From assembly GCF_000185145.2 (NCBI RefSeq), contig NZ_GL833119.1, positions 1 to 64,000 of the forward strand: DNA of 64,000 nucleotides, in the 5' to 3' direction. A model generated the notes under the pieces. The model did not search any database. It had not been told where the DNA came from and saw only the letters and a list, made by a program, of their open reading frames with translations. The number at the start of each line of letters is the position of its first letter. The first letter of the stretch is position 1. This DNA is from Hoylesella oralis ATCC 33269. Lineage in GTDB: Bacteria > Bacteroidota > Bacteroidia > Bacteroidales > Bacteroidaceae. The position numbers were made by a program, and so were the translations under genes. Of this stretch, positions 16,801-25,008 are shown piece after piece.

Positions 16801-17577
16801 TCCCCTGAACGCCGCACACCTACCGGCATTAAGGCTGCCATCATACGCGAAAAAGGCACCAATGGCGAACGTGAAATGGCCTATGCCCTATATCTTTCAG
16901 GGTTCGATGTGAAGGATGTAACGATGACAGACCTCGTCAGCGGTCGCGAAACATTGGACGATATTCGCATGACTGTCTTCTGTGGAGGCTTCTCAAACTC
17001 TGATGTTCTCGGCTCTGCAAAGGGCTGGGCAGGGGCCTTTCTCTATAACCCGAAGGCGAAAGAGGCGCTGGATAAGTTCTATGCACGCAAGGATACGTTG
17101 AGCTTGGGCATATGTAATGGCTGCCAATTGATGGTGGAACTCAACCTTATCAACCCCGAACACGAACACCGTGCGCACCTGACTCACAACACATCGCAGA
17201 AGTTCGAGAGCGCTTTCCTCGGTCTTTCAATCCCTCGGAACGATAGTGTGATGTTCGGATCGCTAAGCAACAGCAAACTCGGAATATGGGTTGCGCACGG
17301 CGAGGGACGCTTTTATCTGCCCGAACCCGAGGATCATTACAATGTTATAGCTAAGTACAATTACGCCGAATACCCGGGGAATCCGAACGGATCCGACTAT
17401 AATGTGGCCGGTATATGTTCTAAAGACGGGCGTCATCTGGCCATGATGCCACATTTGGAACGCGCAATTTTCCCGTGGCAGAATGCTTATTATCCCCTCG
17501 ACCGATGCCATGATGAGGTGACACCATGGATAGAAGCCTTCGTTAATGCAAGGAAATGGATCGAGAACAAATGTTGA
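13828..17577 (+). CDS. purL: Phosphoribosylformylglycinamidine synthase
   Basis: 1249 residues, the large single-chain form of FGAM synthase, which makes formylglycinamidine ribonucleotide from FGAR, ATP and glutamine in purine synthesis. The order is: N-terminal PurS-like part, two AIR-synthase-type halves (LKAETHNFPTTVEPFNGAAT and GGEIRDRMGGGTGSWPIAG in the first; GKDSLSLTQQYPNGE and GHDISAGGLITTLLEM in the second), and a C-terminal glutaminase of about 260 residues. The glutaminase nucleophile is the first Cys of LGICNGCQLMVEL, with the HGEGRFYLPE histidine. Length is normal. A second in-frame start is not needed; the ATG at 13828 has a good promoter. Confidence 0.97.
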   Translation: MILFFKTPKENVIATEIDHQPHQDEIDKLCWLYGDATCLHAQHLDGYYVGPRREMITPWSTNAVEITQNMSLNGISRIEEYFPVSSEKAVYDTMLQRMYKGLDQQIFKVDRQPEPVKHVESIEEYNETEGLALSSEEIEYLHTIEKQNGRPLTDSEIFGFAQINSEHCRHKIFGGTFIIDGVEKESSLFGLIKKTTKENPGRILSAYKDNVAFAQGPVIEQFAPKDQSTSNYFHVQDIESVISLKAETHNFPTTVEPFNGAATGTGGEIRDRMGGGTGSWPIAGTAVYMTAYPRLRTASVGSPAEEAPTERDWENVMPVRKWLYQSPEQILIKASNGASDFGNKFGQPLICGSVLTFEHQESTQENAPKYAYDKVIMLAGGVGYGKKRDCLKKTPQAGNKIVIVGGDNYRIGLGGGSVSSVDTGRYSNGIELNAIQRANPEMQKRAYNLVRALVEEDNNPVVSIHDHGSAGHLNCLSELVEECGGEVDMTKLPIGDKTLSAKEIIANESQERMGLLIDEKHLEHVQRIAERERAPMYIVGETTGDAHFSFKQGDGTKPFDLDVAQMFGHSPKTIMRDETVERHYADVTYTQNDLDEYLERVLQLESVACKDWLTNKVDRSVSGKIARQQCQGEIQLPLSDCGVVALDYRGKSGIATALGHAPQAGLASPEAGSVLSVAEALTNIVWAPLTNGLSSVSLSANWMWPCRSQKGEDARLYAAVEALSDLCCRLNINVPTGKDSLSLTQQYPNGEKIISPGTVIVTSGGEVSDIKKVVSPVLINDKNASIYHIDFSFDELRLGGSAFAQSLCKVGDDVPTVKDAEYFADCFNAIQELIRKGWVMAGHDISAGGLITTLLEMTFANTTGGLHINLHNIPCDDIVKTLFAENPGVVIEVSDEHKHELKEFFEDRGIGFAKIGYPTPQNRKITVVKEQFSHDFDIDMLRDTWYRTSYLLDRDQSMNGMARKRFQNYKKQPIELKFNNDFTGMLRQFRLSPERRTPTGIKAAIIREKGTNGEREMAYALYLSGFDVKDVTMTDLVSGRETLDDIRMTVFCGGFSNSDVLGSAKGWAGAFLYNPKAKEALDKFYARKDTLSLGICNGCQLMVELNLINPEHEHRAHLTHNTSQKFESAFLGLSIPRNDSVMFGSLSNSKLGIWVAHGEGRFYLPEPEDHYNVIAKYNYAEYPGNPNGSDYNVAGICSKDGRHLAMMPHLERAIFPWQNAYYPLDRCHDEVTPWIEAFVNARKWIENKC

Positions 17578-17609
17578 CCGACAGCCATATTCGTTAGACA
17601 ATAAGACAA

Positions 17610-18158
17610 ATGAGCATCTATTGGAAATTCTTCAAAATATTTTTTAAGATCGGCGCATTCACCTTGGGAGGCGGTTATGCCATGATTCCGATTATCGAAG
17701 CAGAGGTGGTCGACAAGAACAAATGGATAGAGAAAGAAGAGTTTCTCGACCTGATAGCCATTGCACAGAGCTGTCCGGGCGTCTTTGCAGTCAACATCAG
17801 TATCTTCATCGGTTACAAGCTAAAGAAGTTGCGCGGAGCACTTTGCACGGCTTTGGGCTGTGCCTTACCCTCATTCCTCATCATTCTTCTGATAGCAATG
17901 TTCTTCCATAGCTTCATTGATGTGCCGTGGGTAGCCGCCATGTTCCGCGGCATACGTCCTGCAGTGGTGGCGCTTATCGCCGTTCCTACGTTCAACTTAG
18001 CCAAAAGTGCCGGCATCTCATTGGTCAACTGCTGGATACCTATCGCCTGCGCTCTGCTCATCTGGGCTATCGGCGTGAATCCTGTATTCATCATCATTGC
18101 AGCGGGTATCGGCGGTTATATATACGGACAATTCATTAAACCCACGGAACAAACATGA
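17610..18158 (+). CDS. Chromate-type transporter, first half
   Basis: 182 residues, one CHR domain. The N-terminus has the family motif FFKIGAFTLGGGYAMIP, followed by FLDLIAIAQSCPGVFAVNIS and five to six membrane helices. Short CHR proteins work as pairs; the second half begins in the 4-base overlap ATGA at 18155. The family includes chromate exporters, but members in anaerobic gut bacteria often have unknown natural anions, so chromate resistance is not asserted. It starts 32 bases after purL and could be read through from it. Confidence 0.9.
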   Translation: MSIYWKFFKIFFKIGAFTLGGGYAMIPIIEAEVVDKNKWIEKEEFLDLIAIAQSCPGVFAVNISIFIGYKLKKLRGALCTALGCALPSFLIILLIAMFFHSFIDVPWVAAMFRGIRPAVVALIAVPTFNLAKSAGISLVNCWIPIACALLIWAIGVNPVFIIIAAGIGGYIYGQFIKPTEQT

Positions 18159-18730
18159 TCTACCTGTATCTCTTCATCACGTTCTTTGAGATAGGACTGT
18201 TCGGATTCGGCGGAGGTTACGGCATGTTATCACTGATACAGACCGAAACTGTGATACATCATCATTGGCTATCCTCGGCAGAATTTACCAATATAGTAGC
18301 CGTCAGTCAGATGACACCGGGCCCTATCGGTATCAATTCCGCTACCTATTGCGGCTACGTTGCCACGCACAACGCGGGCTATAACGGTTTCATGGCGGTA
18401 TTAGGTTCCGCCGTCGCTACCTTTGCCTTGGTGCTTCCGTCGCTTATTTTGATGGTTCTCATCAGCAAAATGTTCATGAAATACATGAATACTTCTGCCG
18501 TGCAGAACATTTTTAGCGGTTTAAGACCAGCCGTAGTAGGACTGCTTGCCGCCGCTACACTGCTGCTTTTAAATGAAGAGAACTTCGGCTCGATGCGCCT
18601 GAACCCTTGGCAATTCTGGATCAGCGTTGCGCTTTTCGCCGCCACTTTCTTCGGAACAATGTTCCTAAAGATCAATCCTATCAAGATGATATGCTATGCA
18701 GCATTCGCCGGACTGCTCCTGTTATACTGA
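18155..18730 (+). CDS. Chromate-type transporter, second half
   Basis: 191 residues and the partner of the preceding CHR protein, overlapping it by 4 bases, which implies coupled translation. The CHR signature FEIGLFGFGGGYGMLSLI is near the N-terminus, with FTNIVAVSQMTPGPIGINSA after it and several hydrophobic helices to the end. The two halves should insert in opposite orientations to form a heterodimer, as established for short-chain CHR pairs. Confidence 0.9.
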   Translation: MIYLYLFITFFEIGLFGFGGGYGMLSLIQTETVIHHHWLSSAEFTNIVAVSQMTPGPIGINSATYCGYVATHNAGYNGFMAVLGSAVATFALVLPSLILMVLISKMFMKYMNTSAVQNIFSGLRPAVVGLLAAATLLLLNEENFGSMRLNPWQFWISVALFAATFFGTMFLKINPIKMICYAAFAGLLLLY

Positions 18731-18807
18731 TTAAAACCGCCCTATAAGCCAACTGCCCACACTATTTAAAAAAGAAAAACAAAGCTACATTCAAAACAAT
18801 TCACACC

Positions 18808-19683
18808 GTGGAATCGAATAAAATCCGAGGTTTTACAGAGGCAATCATATCGGCTGCAGCATTCGGGCTTATCCCGTTGTTCAGCATTCCGGTACTTGCC
18901 GACGGCATGCGTCTGCCCTCTTTGGTCGTCTATCGCTTTACTTTCGGTGCACTCATCCTGCTCCTTATACTCATGTACAACCGACAGTCGCTGCGTCTTC
19001 GCTTCGGAGAATCGTTGCGCATCATGTTTCTTTCGCTGCTATATGCCATATCCGCCGTGTCGTTAATCAGCGGTTATGCCTATTTGCCCAGCGGAGTTGC
19101 CACCACATTGGTTTTCTCTTACCCCGTATGGACGGCCATCCTGATGATCGTATTCTTTCATGAACGCCTCACTCTGCGCACCGCCTTGGCCATATTCCTT
19201 GCCGTTGCAGGCGTCTGTCTGCTATCGGGTATCGAGAACGGTATCAGTATCTCGTCTGTTACGGGCGTAGCTTTAGAGCTCTTATCCGGACTGACTTACG
19301 CCGTTTACATGGTTACATTTCCAGCCATGAAGGTACGCCATCTTTCCACACTCAAGGTAACTTTCTACGTTTTCTTCTTCACAATCCTGCTTCTCATGCT
19401 CTATGCGAGCTTCACGGAGGGCGGCATCCAGCCCATCGTGTCGGGCAAACAATTCGTCAACCTCGCGCTCCTCGGCTTATTACCTACGGCAGTAAGCAAC
19501 ATTACCCTCATCATGGCGCTAAAACGAATAGAGAGTACGATCGTCGCCATCCTCGGGGCTTTCGAGCCCATAACGGCCATGAGCGTGGGCTGCATCGTAT
19601 TCGATGAGCCGCTAACCATCATGAGTTGCATCGGTTTCGCACTCATTATCGTTGCCGTGGTATTGCTAATTCTAAAGAATTAG
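18808..19683 (+). CDS. EamA-family (DMT) membrane transporter
   Basis: 291 residues starting at GTG (18808); the longest frame and family N-terminus MESNKIRGFTEAI both agree with this start. Ten membrane helices form two EamA repeats (about 8-140 and 150-290). Typical strings are LPSGVATTLVFSYPVWTAIL at the end of repeat 1 and LGLLPTAVSNITLIMALKRI in repeat 2. The family exports amino acids, nucleosides or other metabolites; the substrate cannot be told. The 77-base gap from the transporter pair suggests a separate unit. Confidence 0.88.
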   Translation: MESNKIRGFTEAIISAAAFGLIPLFSIPVLADGMRLPSLVVYRFTFGALILLLILMYNRQSLRLRFGESLRIMFLSLLYAISAVSLISGYAYLPSGVATTLVFSYPVWTAILMIVFFHERLTLRTALAIFLAVAGVCLLSGIENGISISSVTGVALELLSGLTYAVYMVTFPAMKVRHLSTLKVTFYVFFFTILLLMLYASFTEGGIQPIVSGKQFVNLALLGLLPTAVSNITLIMALKRIESTIVAILGAFEPITAMSVGCIVFDEPLTIMSCIGFALIIVAVVLLILKN

Positions 19684-19815
19684 TCACAATATCGTACCCC
19701 TGTATTTTAAATTTCAAACCCATAGATACATACAAATTTGCTTGAGTTCGGGATATTTTTGAGAGAAACAACTGTACTTAAGGGAGAGAGAAGGTAAATC
19801 TACGAAATGATATTT

Positions 19816-20064
19816 CTACAGTTGTCCGATTATTGTTAAGAGAATGATGGCGACAACAGCTATCAACAAACGATAATTCACCCTCTTTTCTACTTTAAAA
19901 ACCCATACGAAACGGGAGATATAATATAATGTACTTAATAAATAAAGCAATAATAAGACATAGCTTTTCCCCCCAAATACCGTAGTTGAAATCCCATAAA
20001 TCCGTTCCTTTCCGATAGAAAGCAATAGGAGTATTATGATTAACAATTGATCGTATTTATTCAT
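19816..20064 (-). CDS. Small membrane protein of unknown function
   Basis: 82 residues, AT-rich and unlike its neighbours in composition. Three hydrophobic stretches are visible: about 5-17 (QLLIIILLLLSIG), 33-52 (KSYVLLLLYLLSTLYYI) and 64-82 (YRLLIAVVAIILLTIIG). Its start overlaps the end of the upstream Cys-rich gene by 4 bases, so the two were a coupled unit. No family is recognised. A role as immunity or transport partner of the upstream product is a guess from the arrangement only. Confidence 0.55.
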   Translation of the reverse strand: MNKYDQLLIIILLLLSIGKERIYGISTTVFGGKSYVLLLLYLLSTLYYISRFVWVFKVEKRVNYRLLIAVVAIILLTIIGQL

Positions 20065-20688
20065 TTTTCATGACTGTGTTGGTAACGAAATAAAGAAGAG
20101 TCAAGACATTCATCAAGTTCATATGTAGCAAGTTCAATCCCTGCCGCTGCTAAAAAGGGGCCACCTGTACAAGAAAGTGCACACCTTGCAAGATATTCTG
20201 CAGCGCATACTTTACGTGAAGACATATATTTAGATAAACATGGATCAGCTCTTGTTGATAGTAAATCATATTTTTCTTCTACCTCTTTTACAGTCTTTCC
20301 CATTATTAAAGCAGGTTTTTCATTAAAAGCCAATTCAGAATACCCAATGATATCATCGTAAGACACCTTACAATAATCATTGTTATCAATATCTTTGTAT
20401 AGACTTAAAAAATATATGGAATAATTCTCTTTAATAAACATCATTATTGAATCTTTATTGCTTATAAGTATTTGAGCAAATCTAAAGATAAATTATGATA
20501 TACCCCACAATTTGTATGTTCCTTGGACAATATCGATTGATAATTATCTACAATTCTTTTATACATCATCTCTGTTTGTACACTGTTAGTAAACACAATA
20601 AAGCAATGGAAACACACTTCATTCTCTATATGAGAATAATGTCACGAATATCTGTGTAGTTTTCAGAACTAAGTTTATTTGTTTTCAT
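20061..20688 (-). pseudogene. Frameshifted Cys-rich gene of unknown function
   Basis: Three consecutive frames read as one protein. The ATG at 20688 gives MKTNKLSSENYTDIRDIILI then a stop at 20626. From 20626 another frame runs ENEVCFHCFIVFTNSV onward to LSLDLLKYL, ending at 20462. A third frame continues ISNKDSIMMFIKENYSIYF and runs to 20061. Each junction is mended by restoring a single base. The intact product would be about 215 residues with a Cys-rich C-terminus (DPCLSKYMSSRKVC, ARCALSCTGGPF, ELDEC). A promoter element lies just upstream. The ATG at 20444 could still yield a 127-residue piece. No family is recognised and no signal peptide is seen. Sequencing error is an alternative to true decay. 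Confidence 0.55.
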
Positions 20689-20725
20689 GACGTATGGGTT
20701 AAAGAAATTGATTTTATTTTCTATG

Positions 20726-20733
20726 CAAATATA
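20726..20733 (-). promoter_or_regulatory. -7 element for the frameshifted gene
   Basis: TATATTTG on the minus strand is 38 bases upstream of the ATG at 20688, with TTG at 20751-20753 as a possible -33 (17-base spacer). It supports 20688 as the original start. Confidence 0.45.
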
Positions 20734-20958
20734 CAAAAAATTATAGAACACAAGATATCACCCCGACAAATTAGCAAAGGTTTATAATTGTATCTTTAAA
20801 TTAACAAAAGATAGTTCAGTCTATTTGAGGATATCTCTTTCCCATTTACAAATATACGAATAAGCCGGCGGAACGCCCAACGAATTTTGATAAATAGCAT
20901 TGCTGATTTAACTACATCTAAGATGTGTATCAGACAAGTGGTATATCTAACAAAGGCA

Positions 20959-20991
20959 GATAGGTATTCTAATGCTGTTAGAATACCTATC
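20959..20991. repeat. Perfect stem-loop, AGGTATTCTAA hairpin copy 1
   Basis: GATAGGTATTCTAA (20959-20972) and its exact inverse (20978-20991) flank a 5-base loop. The 11-mer AGGTATTCTAA recurs in the hairpin at 57063-57101. It follows the anti-sigma gene on its downstream side and might end that transcript, but no T-run follows the stem. Confidence 0.7.
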
Positions 20992-21048
20992 GAAGATGCT
21001 TAGATGCACCACACGTCTGAAACATCTGCACCCTCCGTGGAGAACGCG

Positions 21049-22350
21049 TTACAAACCTCCGTCGGCAATCCATATGTGCTGCGGGTTATCGCACCGCAGT
21101 GCAATGTGTTCAACCGTTGTTTTTCCCTTTCTATCAGTAAACTTGTAAAACACATATACGCCCGCATAATCGCCGTCGCGCTTAGGCTCGCTGAACGCTT
21201 CGGCATGGGTATTGCGGTAATATTCCTTCAGGCGATCCAACTGAGACTGATAATAATACAATGCTTCATGGGCAATATTCGTATCTCCTTTTATCAATGC
21301 GCCGATGATACGTTGCGCGGCTTGCGTGGCAGTTTCGACCTGTAAGGCTTTTACACGCGGCGAATAAACCTGCGGAATACTATCTACACGCTGCCACCTC
21401 GCGGCATCCGTGTTCGGCAGGGCTATCAGTTGTGCCTTGGAAAGCATAAGGTTATACTCTATTTTACCCGATTTCGCCACCAATATACGTCTACCATTCT
21501 GCATAATCCACACCCGGACACGCCGTAAAAGTCTATCGTTTTTCGTAAACAAGTTTTCTATTATCACATGCACCTTCTCCGCTTTTCCGGTACGAAACAG
21601 CGATATAAGGTCGCCATCCGGCACATCTATCTCAGTCGTCATCGTGATTACGGTATCGTTTTCGCTCGTTTTATGCTTGCTATCCGGATATTTCCCGAGC
21701 ATCGCTTTCTGCGTATTCAACAGCTGGTCGGGATATAAAAGTATCTTGAAATACTCTAAAAAGTCGGTATCATGCCCGCCTTTCATCATTTGTCCGCCCC
21801 GATACCACATATATTGCTCCTTTCCGTCGAATACGACCGTGCGACCTCCTTGCCTTTCTACTCGCCAATAAAGAGAATCGCCCACACGAAGTGTTTTCAT
21901 AGACACGGCAATGAAGTCGGCCGCAGGATCGATAGAAGCAAAATTTTCTATAGCAGAAGCGCGTACAAACATCTCGACCGAACAGCTTCCTACATTGCGA
22001 ACGCTGTTCAAGGCATCGTTTATAGAAAAATTATCGGTAACGGTTGCCGTAGCTTCCGCGGTAAACAGATGGCTCCATCCCAATAACATACCCAACGCAA
22101 ACGCCGCGGCTATTCCGGCTATACGTATCGTTTTTTGCTTTGCGAATGCATGCCTTTTCTTTTTACCAATACAGCATTCGCCATACAGTTTCGGCATTAA
22201 TACCCCTATGGTGTCAGCAAAATTGTTATAATACTCTCTGCATTCCGGACATATATCCATATGTTCATACAAAAGTTCTGCCGCATCCGGTTCCACATTC
22301 TTATCGAACAGGTCGGCTATCCTATTCTTAAATTCTTCACAAGTCATCAT
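21049..22350 (-). CDS. Anti-sigma factor with zinc-finger and LolA/RseB-like periplasmic domain
   Basis: 433 residues. The N-terminal cytoplasmic zinc finger has H30, C34 and C37 in HMDICPECREYYN, the usual HxxxCxxC motif of anti-sigma domains. One membrane helix lies at about 74-92 (IAAAFALGMLLGWSHLF). The periplasmic part (about 100-330) has the feel of a LolA/RseB-type half-barrel: VSMKTLRVGDSLYWRVERQG, then VVFDGKEQYMWYRGG. The last ~90 residues form a separate domain of unknown type. The start overlaps the sigma gene stop by 4 bases. The fusion suggests that sensing and sigma binding lie in one chain. The fold calls for the periplasmic part are tentative. Confidence 0.75.
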   Translation of the reverse strand: MMTCEEFKNRIADLFDKNVEPDAAELLYEHMDICPECREYYNNFADTIGVLMPKLYGECCIGKKKRHAFAKQKTIRIAGIAAAFALGMLLGWSHLFTAEATATVTDNFSINDALNSVRNVGSCSVEMFVRASAIENFASIDPAADFIAVSMKTLRVGDSLYWRVERQGGRTVVFDGKEQYMWYRGGQMMKGGHDTDFLEYFKILLYPDQLLNTQKAMLGKYPDSKHKTSENDTVITMTTEIDVPDGDLISLFRTGKAEKVHVIIENLFTKNDRLLRRVRVWIMQNGRRILVAKSGKIEYNLMLSKAQLIALPNTDAARWQRVDSIPQVYSPRVKALQVETATQAAQRIIGALIKGDTNIAHEALYYYQSQLDRLKEYYRNTHAEAFSEPKRDGDYAGVYVFYKFTDRKGKTTVEHIALRCDNPQHIWIADGGL

Positions 22351-22886
22351 TTTTTTGCTTTTAAAGGTTCAACATGGGACGGCTGCATCCCTTTCCTGAT
22401 TTTATCGATGCCATAACGAAAGCGCGATTTTACCGTAGGTAAAGGCAGCAAGAGGATGCCGGCAATCTCGGCAAAACTCTTGTTACCGTAGATACGCAGG
22501 CGTATTACCTCGGCTTGTTCGTCGGGTATCGACGCTAAGAGCAACGTTATCTTACAGTATTCCTGTCCGAATGTGCTCGGCTGTTCGGCAGATAAGTTCC
22601 TTAAAACGTCGGTCGAGAGGTGTTCTATGTACGGAGTACGGCGCAAACGAGTGGCACAGAGGTTCGATAACATGCGAAATAAATAGCCGCGCAGGTCGGC
22701 AATATCATCGCAACCGACACCATACTCTCGGTTACAAAGCATAAAGAAAGCATCCTGCACCGCGTCTTCGGCATCTTCACGACTGCCAAGTCTATAGCGT
22801 GCATAGCGCAACATGTTCGGCCGTTCGGACTGCATGGCTTCGACAAACCGCGATGTTGACCGTCGTTCATTATTTTTCTTCTTCAT
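22347..22886 (-). CDS. ECF RNA polymerase sigma factor
   Basis: Up to 179 residues. Region 2 is visible as MLRYARYRLGSREDAEDAVQ followed by DAFFMLCNRE, and region 4 as ASIPDEQAEVIRLRIYGNKS followed by FAEIAGILLLPLPTVKSRFR. It is translationally coupled to the anti-sigma gene. A strong promoter match lies so close upstream that the transcript would be nearly leaderless if translation starts at 22886; the internal ATG at 22835 (MQSERPNMLRY) is a real alternative. Target genes and the inducing stress are unknown. Confidence 0.92.
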   Translation of the reverse strand: MKKKNNERRSTSRFVEAMQSERPNMLRYARYRLGSREDAEDAVQDAFFMLCNREYGVGCDDIADLRGYLFRMLSNLCATRLRRTPYIEHLSTDVLRNLSAEQPSTFGQEYCKITLLLASIPDEQAEVIRLRIYGNKSFAEIAGILLLPLPTVKSRFRYGIDKIRKGMQPSHVEPLKAKK

Positions 22887-22894
22887 TAGTTTTA

Positions 22895-22925
22895 CAAAAT
22901 TATGGTGAAGATTGCAATCTACAAA
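22895..22925 (-). promoter_or_regulatory. Promoter of the sigma/anti-sigma operon
   Basis: TTTG (22922-22925) and TAATTTTG (22895-22902) are spaced by 19 bases on the minus strand, an exact Bacteroidetes housekeeping-type promoter. Predicted initiation falls within a few bases of the first ATG. Confidence 0.6.
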
Positions 22926-23026
22926 TAAAGACGCACGAACGAAGAAAAAGATTTAAACGATATGGATATAATTGAAAAAGAACGTATTTTTCTTGCTGTA
23001 AAAGACTGTATAAAAGAACAAAAACA

Positions 23027-23055
23027 AGGCGGTTCCCGTAACAGAGGAACCGCCT
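23027..23055 (-). terminator. Intrinsic terminator of the malQ-susB-pulA-susA operon
   Basis: AGGCGGTTCC (23027-23036) pairs perfectly with GGAACCGCCT (23046-23055) around a 9-base loop. On the minus strand the stem is followed by TGTTTTTGTTCTTTTA. It lies a few bases past the susA stop. Confidence 0.9.
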
Positions 23056-23060
23056 CGGTG

Positions 23061-24986
23061 CTAAAACTCTATGATCAACGTCTGTCGCGGACTCAGTTTC
23101 CGGTTACGAGAAAGGTCTATCGCTGTGCCTGTCATTACGTCGCGTGCCGATTTCGTGTTGCCGATAACCTCGGCATAGCGGGCTACATCCAGCTCTCCTT
23201 CGGCATTCCGGCCGTTCAATATCGTGAGAGAAGTTTTGCCACGATACTGCCTCGCCACTACATAAATGCCCTTGTAGGGAATAAACTGCACCTGCTTCCC
23301 CTTGGTAATGAGTTCGTTTCCGAGTCTCCAATGCAGCAATCTGCTAAGCCAGTCGAACATGGCATTCTCCTCGACCGTACGCCCTTCCGCCGTAAAAGCG
23401 TTGTGGCTGTCGCCCGAGAAGCCACCCGGAAAGTCCTTGCGCACATTACCGTCGGTTACTTCCTTGGTGCCGTTCATCAGCACTTCCGTGCCATAATACA
23501 ACTGAGGTATGCGGTTTATCGTAAGGAGGAGTGCCAAAGCCTGTTTCAACAGCAACGTATCTCTGCCGTTACCAAGGAAACGATCCGTGTCGTGGTTCTC
23601 TATGAAAGCCATCACACTCGACGGGTTTTCGTAGAGATAATCATACACCAAGCTGTTGTAAATGCGGTTGTATCCTTTCCACCAATCGTCTGTATCTTCG
23701 TTCTTCGCCATATTTAACTTGTCGAAGAAGCTGAAATCCATCACCGTTTTCAGATAACTATTGATGGCAGACAGCTTGGAATCCTTCTGCCATGCGGCGG
23801 TATAGGCCGGTTCTGTTACCCATGTTTCGCCCACAGTATTGAAGTTTGGGTATTCTGCGTCGAGCGTCTTCATCCAATGCGACATGGCCCTACGGTCGGC
23901 ATAGGGATAAGTGTCCATTCGAATACCGTCTATCCCTACCGTCTCTATCCACCATATACTGTTCTGTACAAGGTATTTCATCACATGCGGATTGCGCTGA
24001 TTTAGGTCGGGATAAGTGGGTACGAACCAGCCATCGACCGTTTCTTTCAAATCTATTTTCGAGGCATATGGATCGAGAACGGGCGTCAGTTTATACGAAG
24101 TTTGCAGATATTTCGACCGATCCCGACCGTAAGAAGCCTCTTGTCCGGCCGCATGCGTGCCGTCGGTCTGTCCTTTCGGCGCTCCCATCCATTCGGATGT
24201 ATTGAACCAATCGGCCGAGGGAATGTCTCGTACCCACGGATGTTCGAAGCCGCAATGGTTGAATATCATATCCATAACTACTTTCAAACCATGACGGTGG
24301 GCCTCCGAAACGAGTTGTTTGTACTCTTCATTCGTTCCGAAACGGGGATCTACCTTGTAATAATCCGTCGTTCCGTAGCCGTGATAGGTGCTATAACCGT
24401 TGTTATCGGGCGAATTATTTTCTAATACGGGGGTAAGCCACAGCGCTGTAACACCCAATTTATTGAAATAATCGAGATGCTGCCGAAGACCTTCAAGGTC
24501 GCCACCGTGGCGCAAACTCGGCTGTGTACGATCGTTTTTATAGGTATTCATGCCTTTAAGCTGGTCGTTCTTAGGATTTCCGTTGGCAAAGCGGTCGGGC
24601 ATCAGCATATAAAGCACGTCGGCATTAGTAAAGCCTTTACGCGCCTCGCCGGACATTTCTCTATCCCTCAAGCGGTATTTTACCTTTGCTTTCGAGCCTT
24701 TGCTGGTAAACGTAAGTGTCATTTCACCGGCCTTAGCCCCGCCCACATTGAGATATACCAACAAATAATTAGGCGATTGAAGGCGCACTACACTGTCGAC
24801 ACGAACACCGAGATAATCCGTTGCAACATCGGCCGTCCGAATGTTCTTGCCATAGACCATCAACTGTAGCGAGGCATCTTTCATGCCTACATACCAGTCG
24901 GAAGGCTCGATCCTGTCGATCTTAACGCCGGCATTCATATCGATTGCGCCGAGAATAAGGCTGAATAGCAGGAGTATTTTCTTCAT
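23061..24986 (-). CDS. susA: Neopullulanase/cyclomaltodextrinase (GH13), SusA-like
   Basis: The ATG at 24986 gives a signal peptide (MKKILLLFSLILGAIDMNAG); the frame runs 10 codons further without one. The 641-residue protein has an N-terminal cyclomaltodextrinase-type beta-sandwich (about 20-110), a GH13 barrel, and a short C-terminal sheet domain. GH13 landmarks are VVMDMIFNHCG, GIRMDTYPYADR with the nucleophile Asp, NTVGETWV with the acid/base Glu, and FIENHDTDR. It should cut maltodextrins, pullulan or cyclodextrins in the periplasm after SusC/D import. It is the last gene of a four-gene operon, 22 bases after pulA, and is closed by a strong terminator. Confidence 0.93.
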   Translation of the reverse strand: MKKILLLFSLILGAIDMNAGVKIDRIEPSDWYVGMKDASLQLMVYGKNIRTADVATDYLGVRVDSVVRLQSPNYLLVYLNVGGAKAGEMTLTFTSKGSKAKVKYRLRDREMSGEARKGFTNADVLYMLMPDRFANGNPKNDQLKGMNTYKNDRTQPSLRHGGDLEGLRQHLDYFNKLGVTALWLTPVLENNSPDNNGYSTYHGYGTTDYYKVDPRFGTNEEYKQLVSEAHRHGLKVVMDMIFNHCGFEHPWVRDIPSADWFNTSEWMGAPKGQTDGTHAAGQEASYGRDRSKYLQTSYKLTPVLDPYASKIDLKETVDGWFVPTYPDLNQRNPHVMKYLVQNSIWWIETVGIDGIRMDTYPYADRRAMSHWMKTLDAEYPNFNTVGETWVTEPAYTAAWQKDSKLSAINSYLKTVMDFSFFDKLNMAKNEDTDDWWKGYNRIYNSLVYDYLYENPSSVMAFIENHDTDRFLGNGRDTLLLKQALALLLTINRIPQLYYGTEVLMNGTKEVTDGNVRKDFPGGFSGDSHNAFTAEGRTVEENAMFDWLSRLLHWRLGNELITKGKQVQFIPYKGIYVVARQYRGKTSLTILNGRNAEGELDVARYAEVIGNTKSARDVMTGTAIDLSRNRKLSPRQTLIIEF

Positions 24987-25008
24987 ATTTCGATTGTTTT
25001 TAAGTAAT

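Larger units (their letters stand above)
20689..21048. other. AT-rich intergenic region
   Basis: No gene is seen. It contains the promoter of the frameshifted gene at its left end and a perfect 14-base stem-loop (20959-20991) at its right end, just past the stop of the anti-sigma gene. Confidence 0.5.

Noticed and set aside
17610..18730. Possible frameshift splitting one chromate transporter
   Set aside because: Two short CHR proteins overlapping by ATGA are a well-known natural arrangement, and both halves have full N-terminal signatures.
22962..23717. A 251-codon plus-strand frame starting before the susA terminator
   Set aside because: Most of it is the reverse of susA coding sequence and it runs through the terminator stem. 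No coding features of its own were seen.
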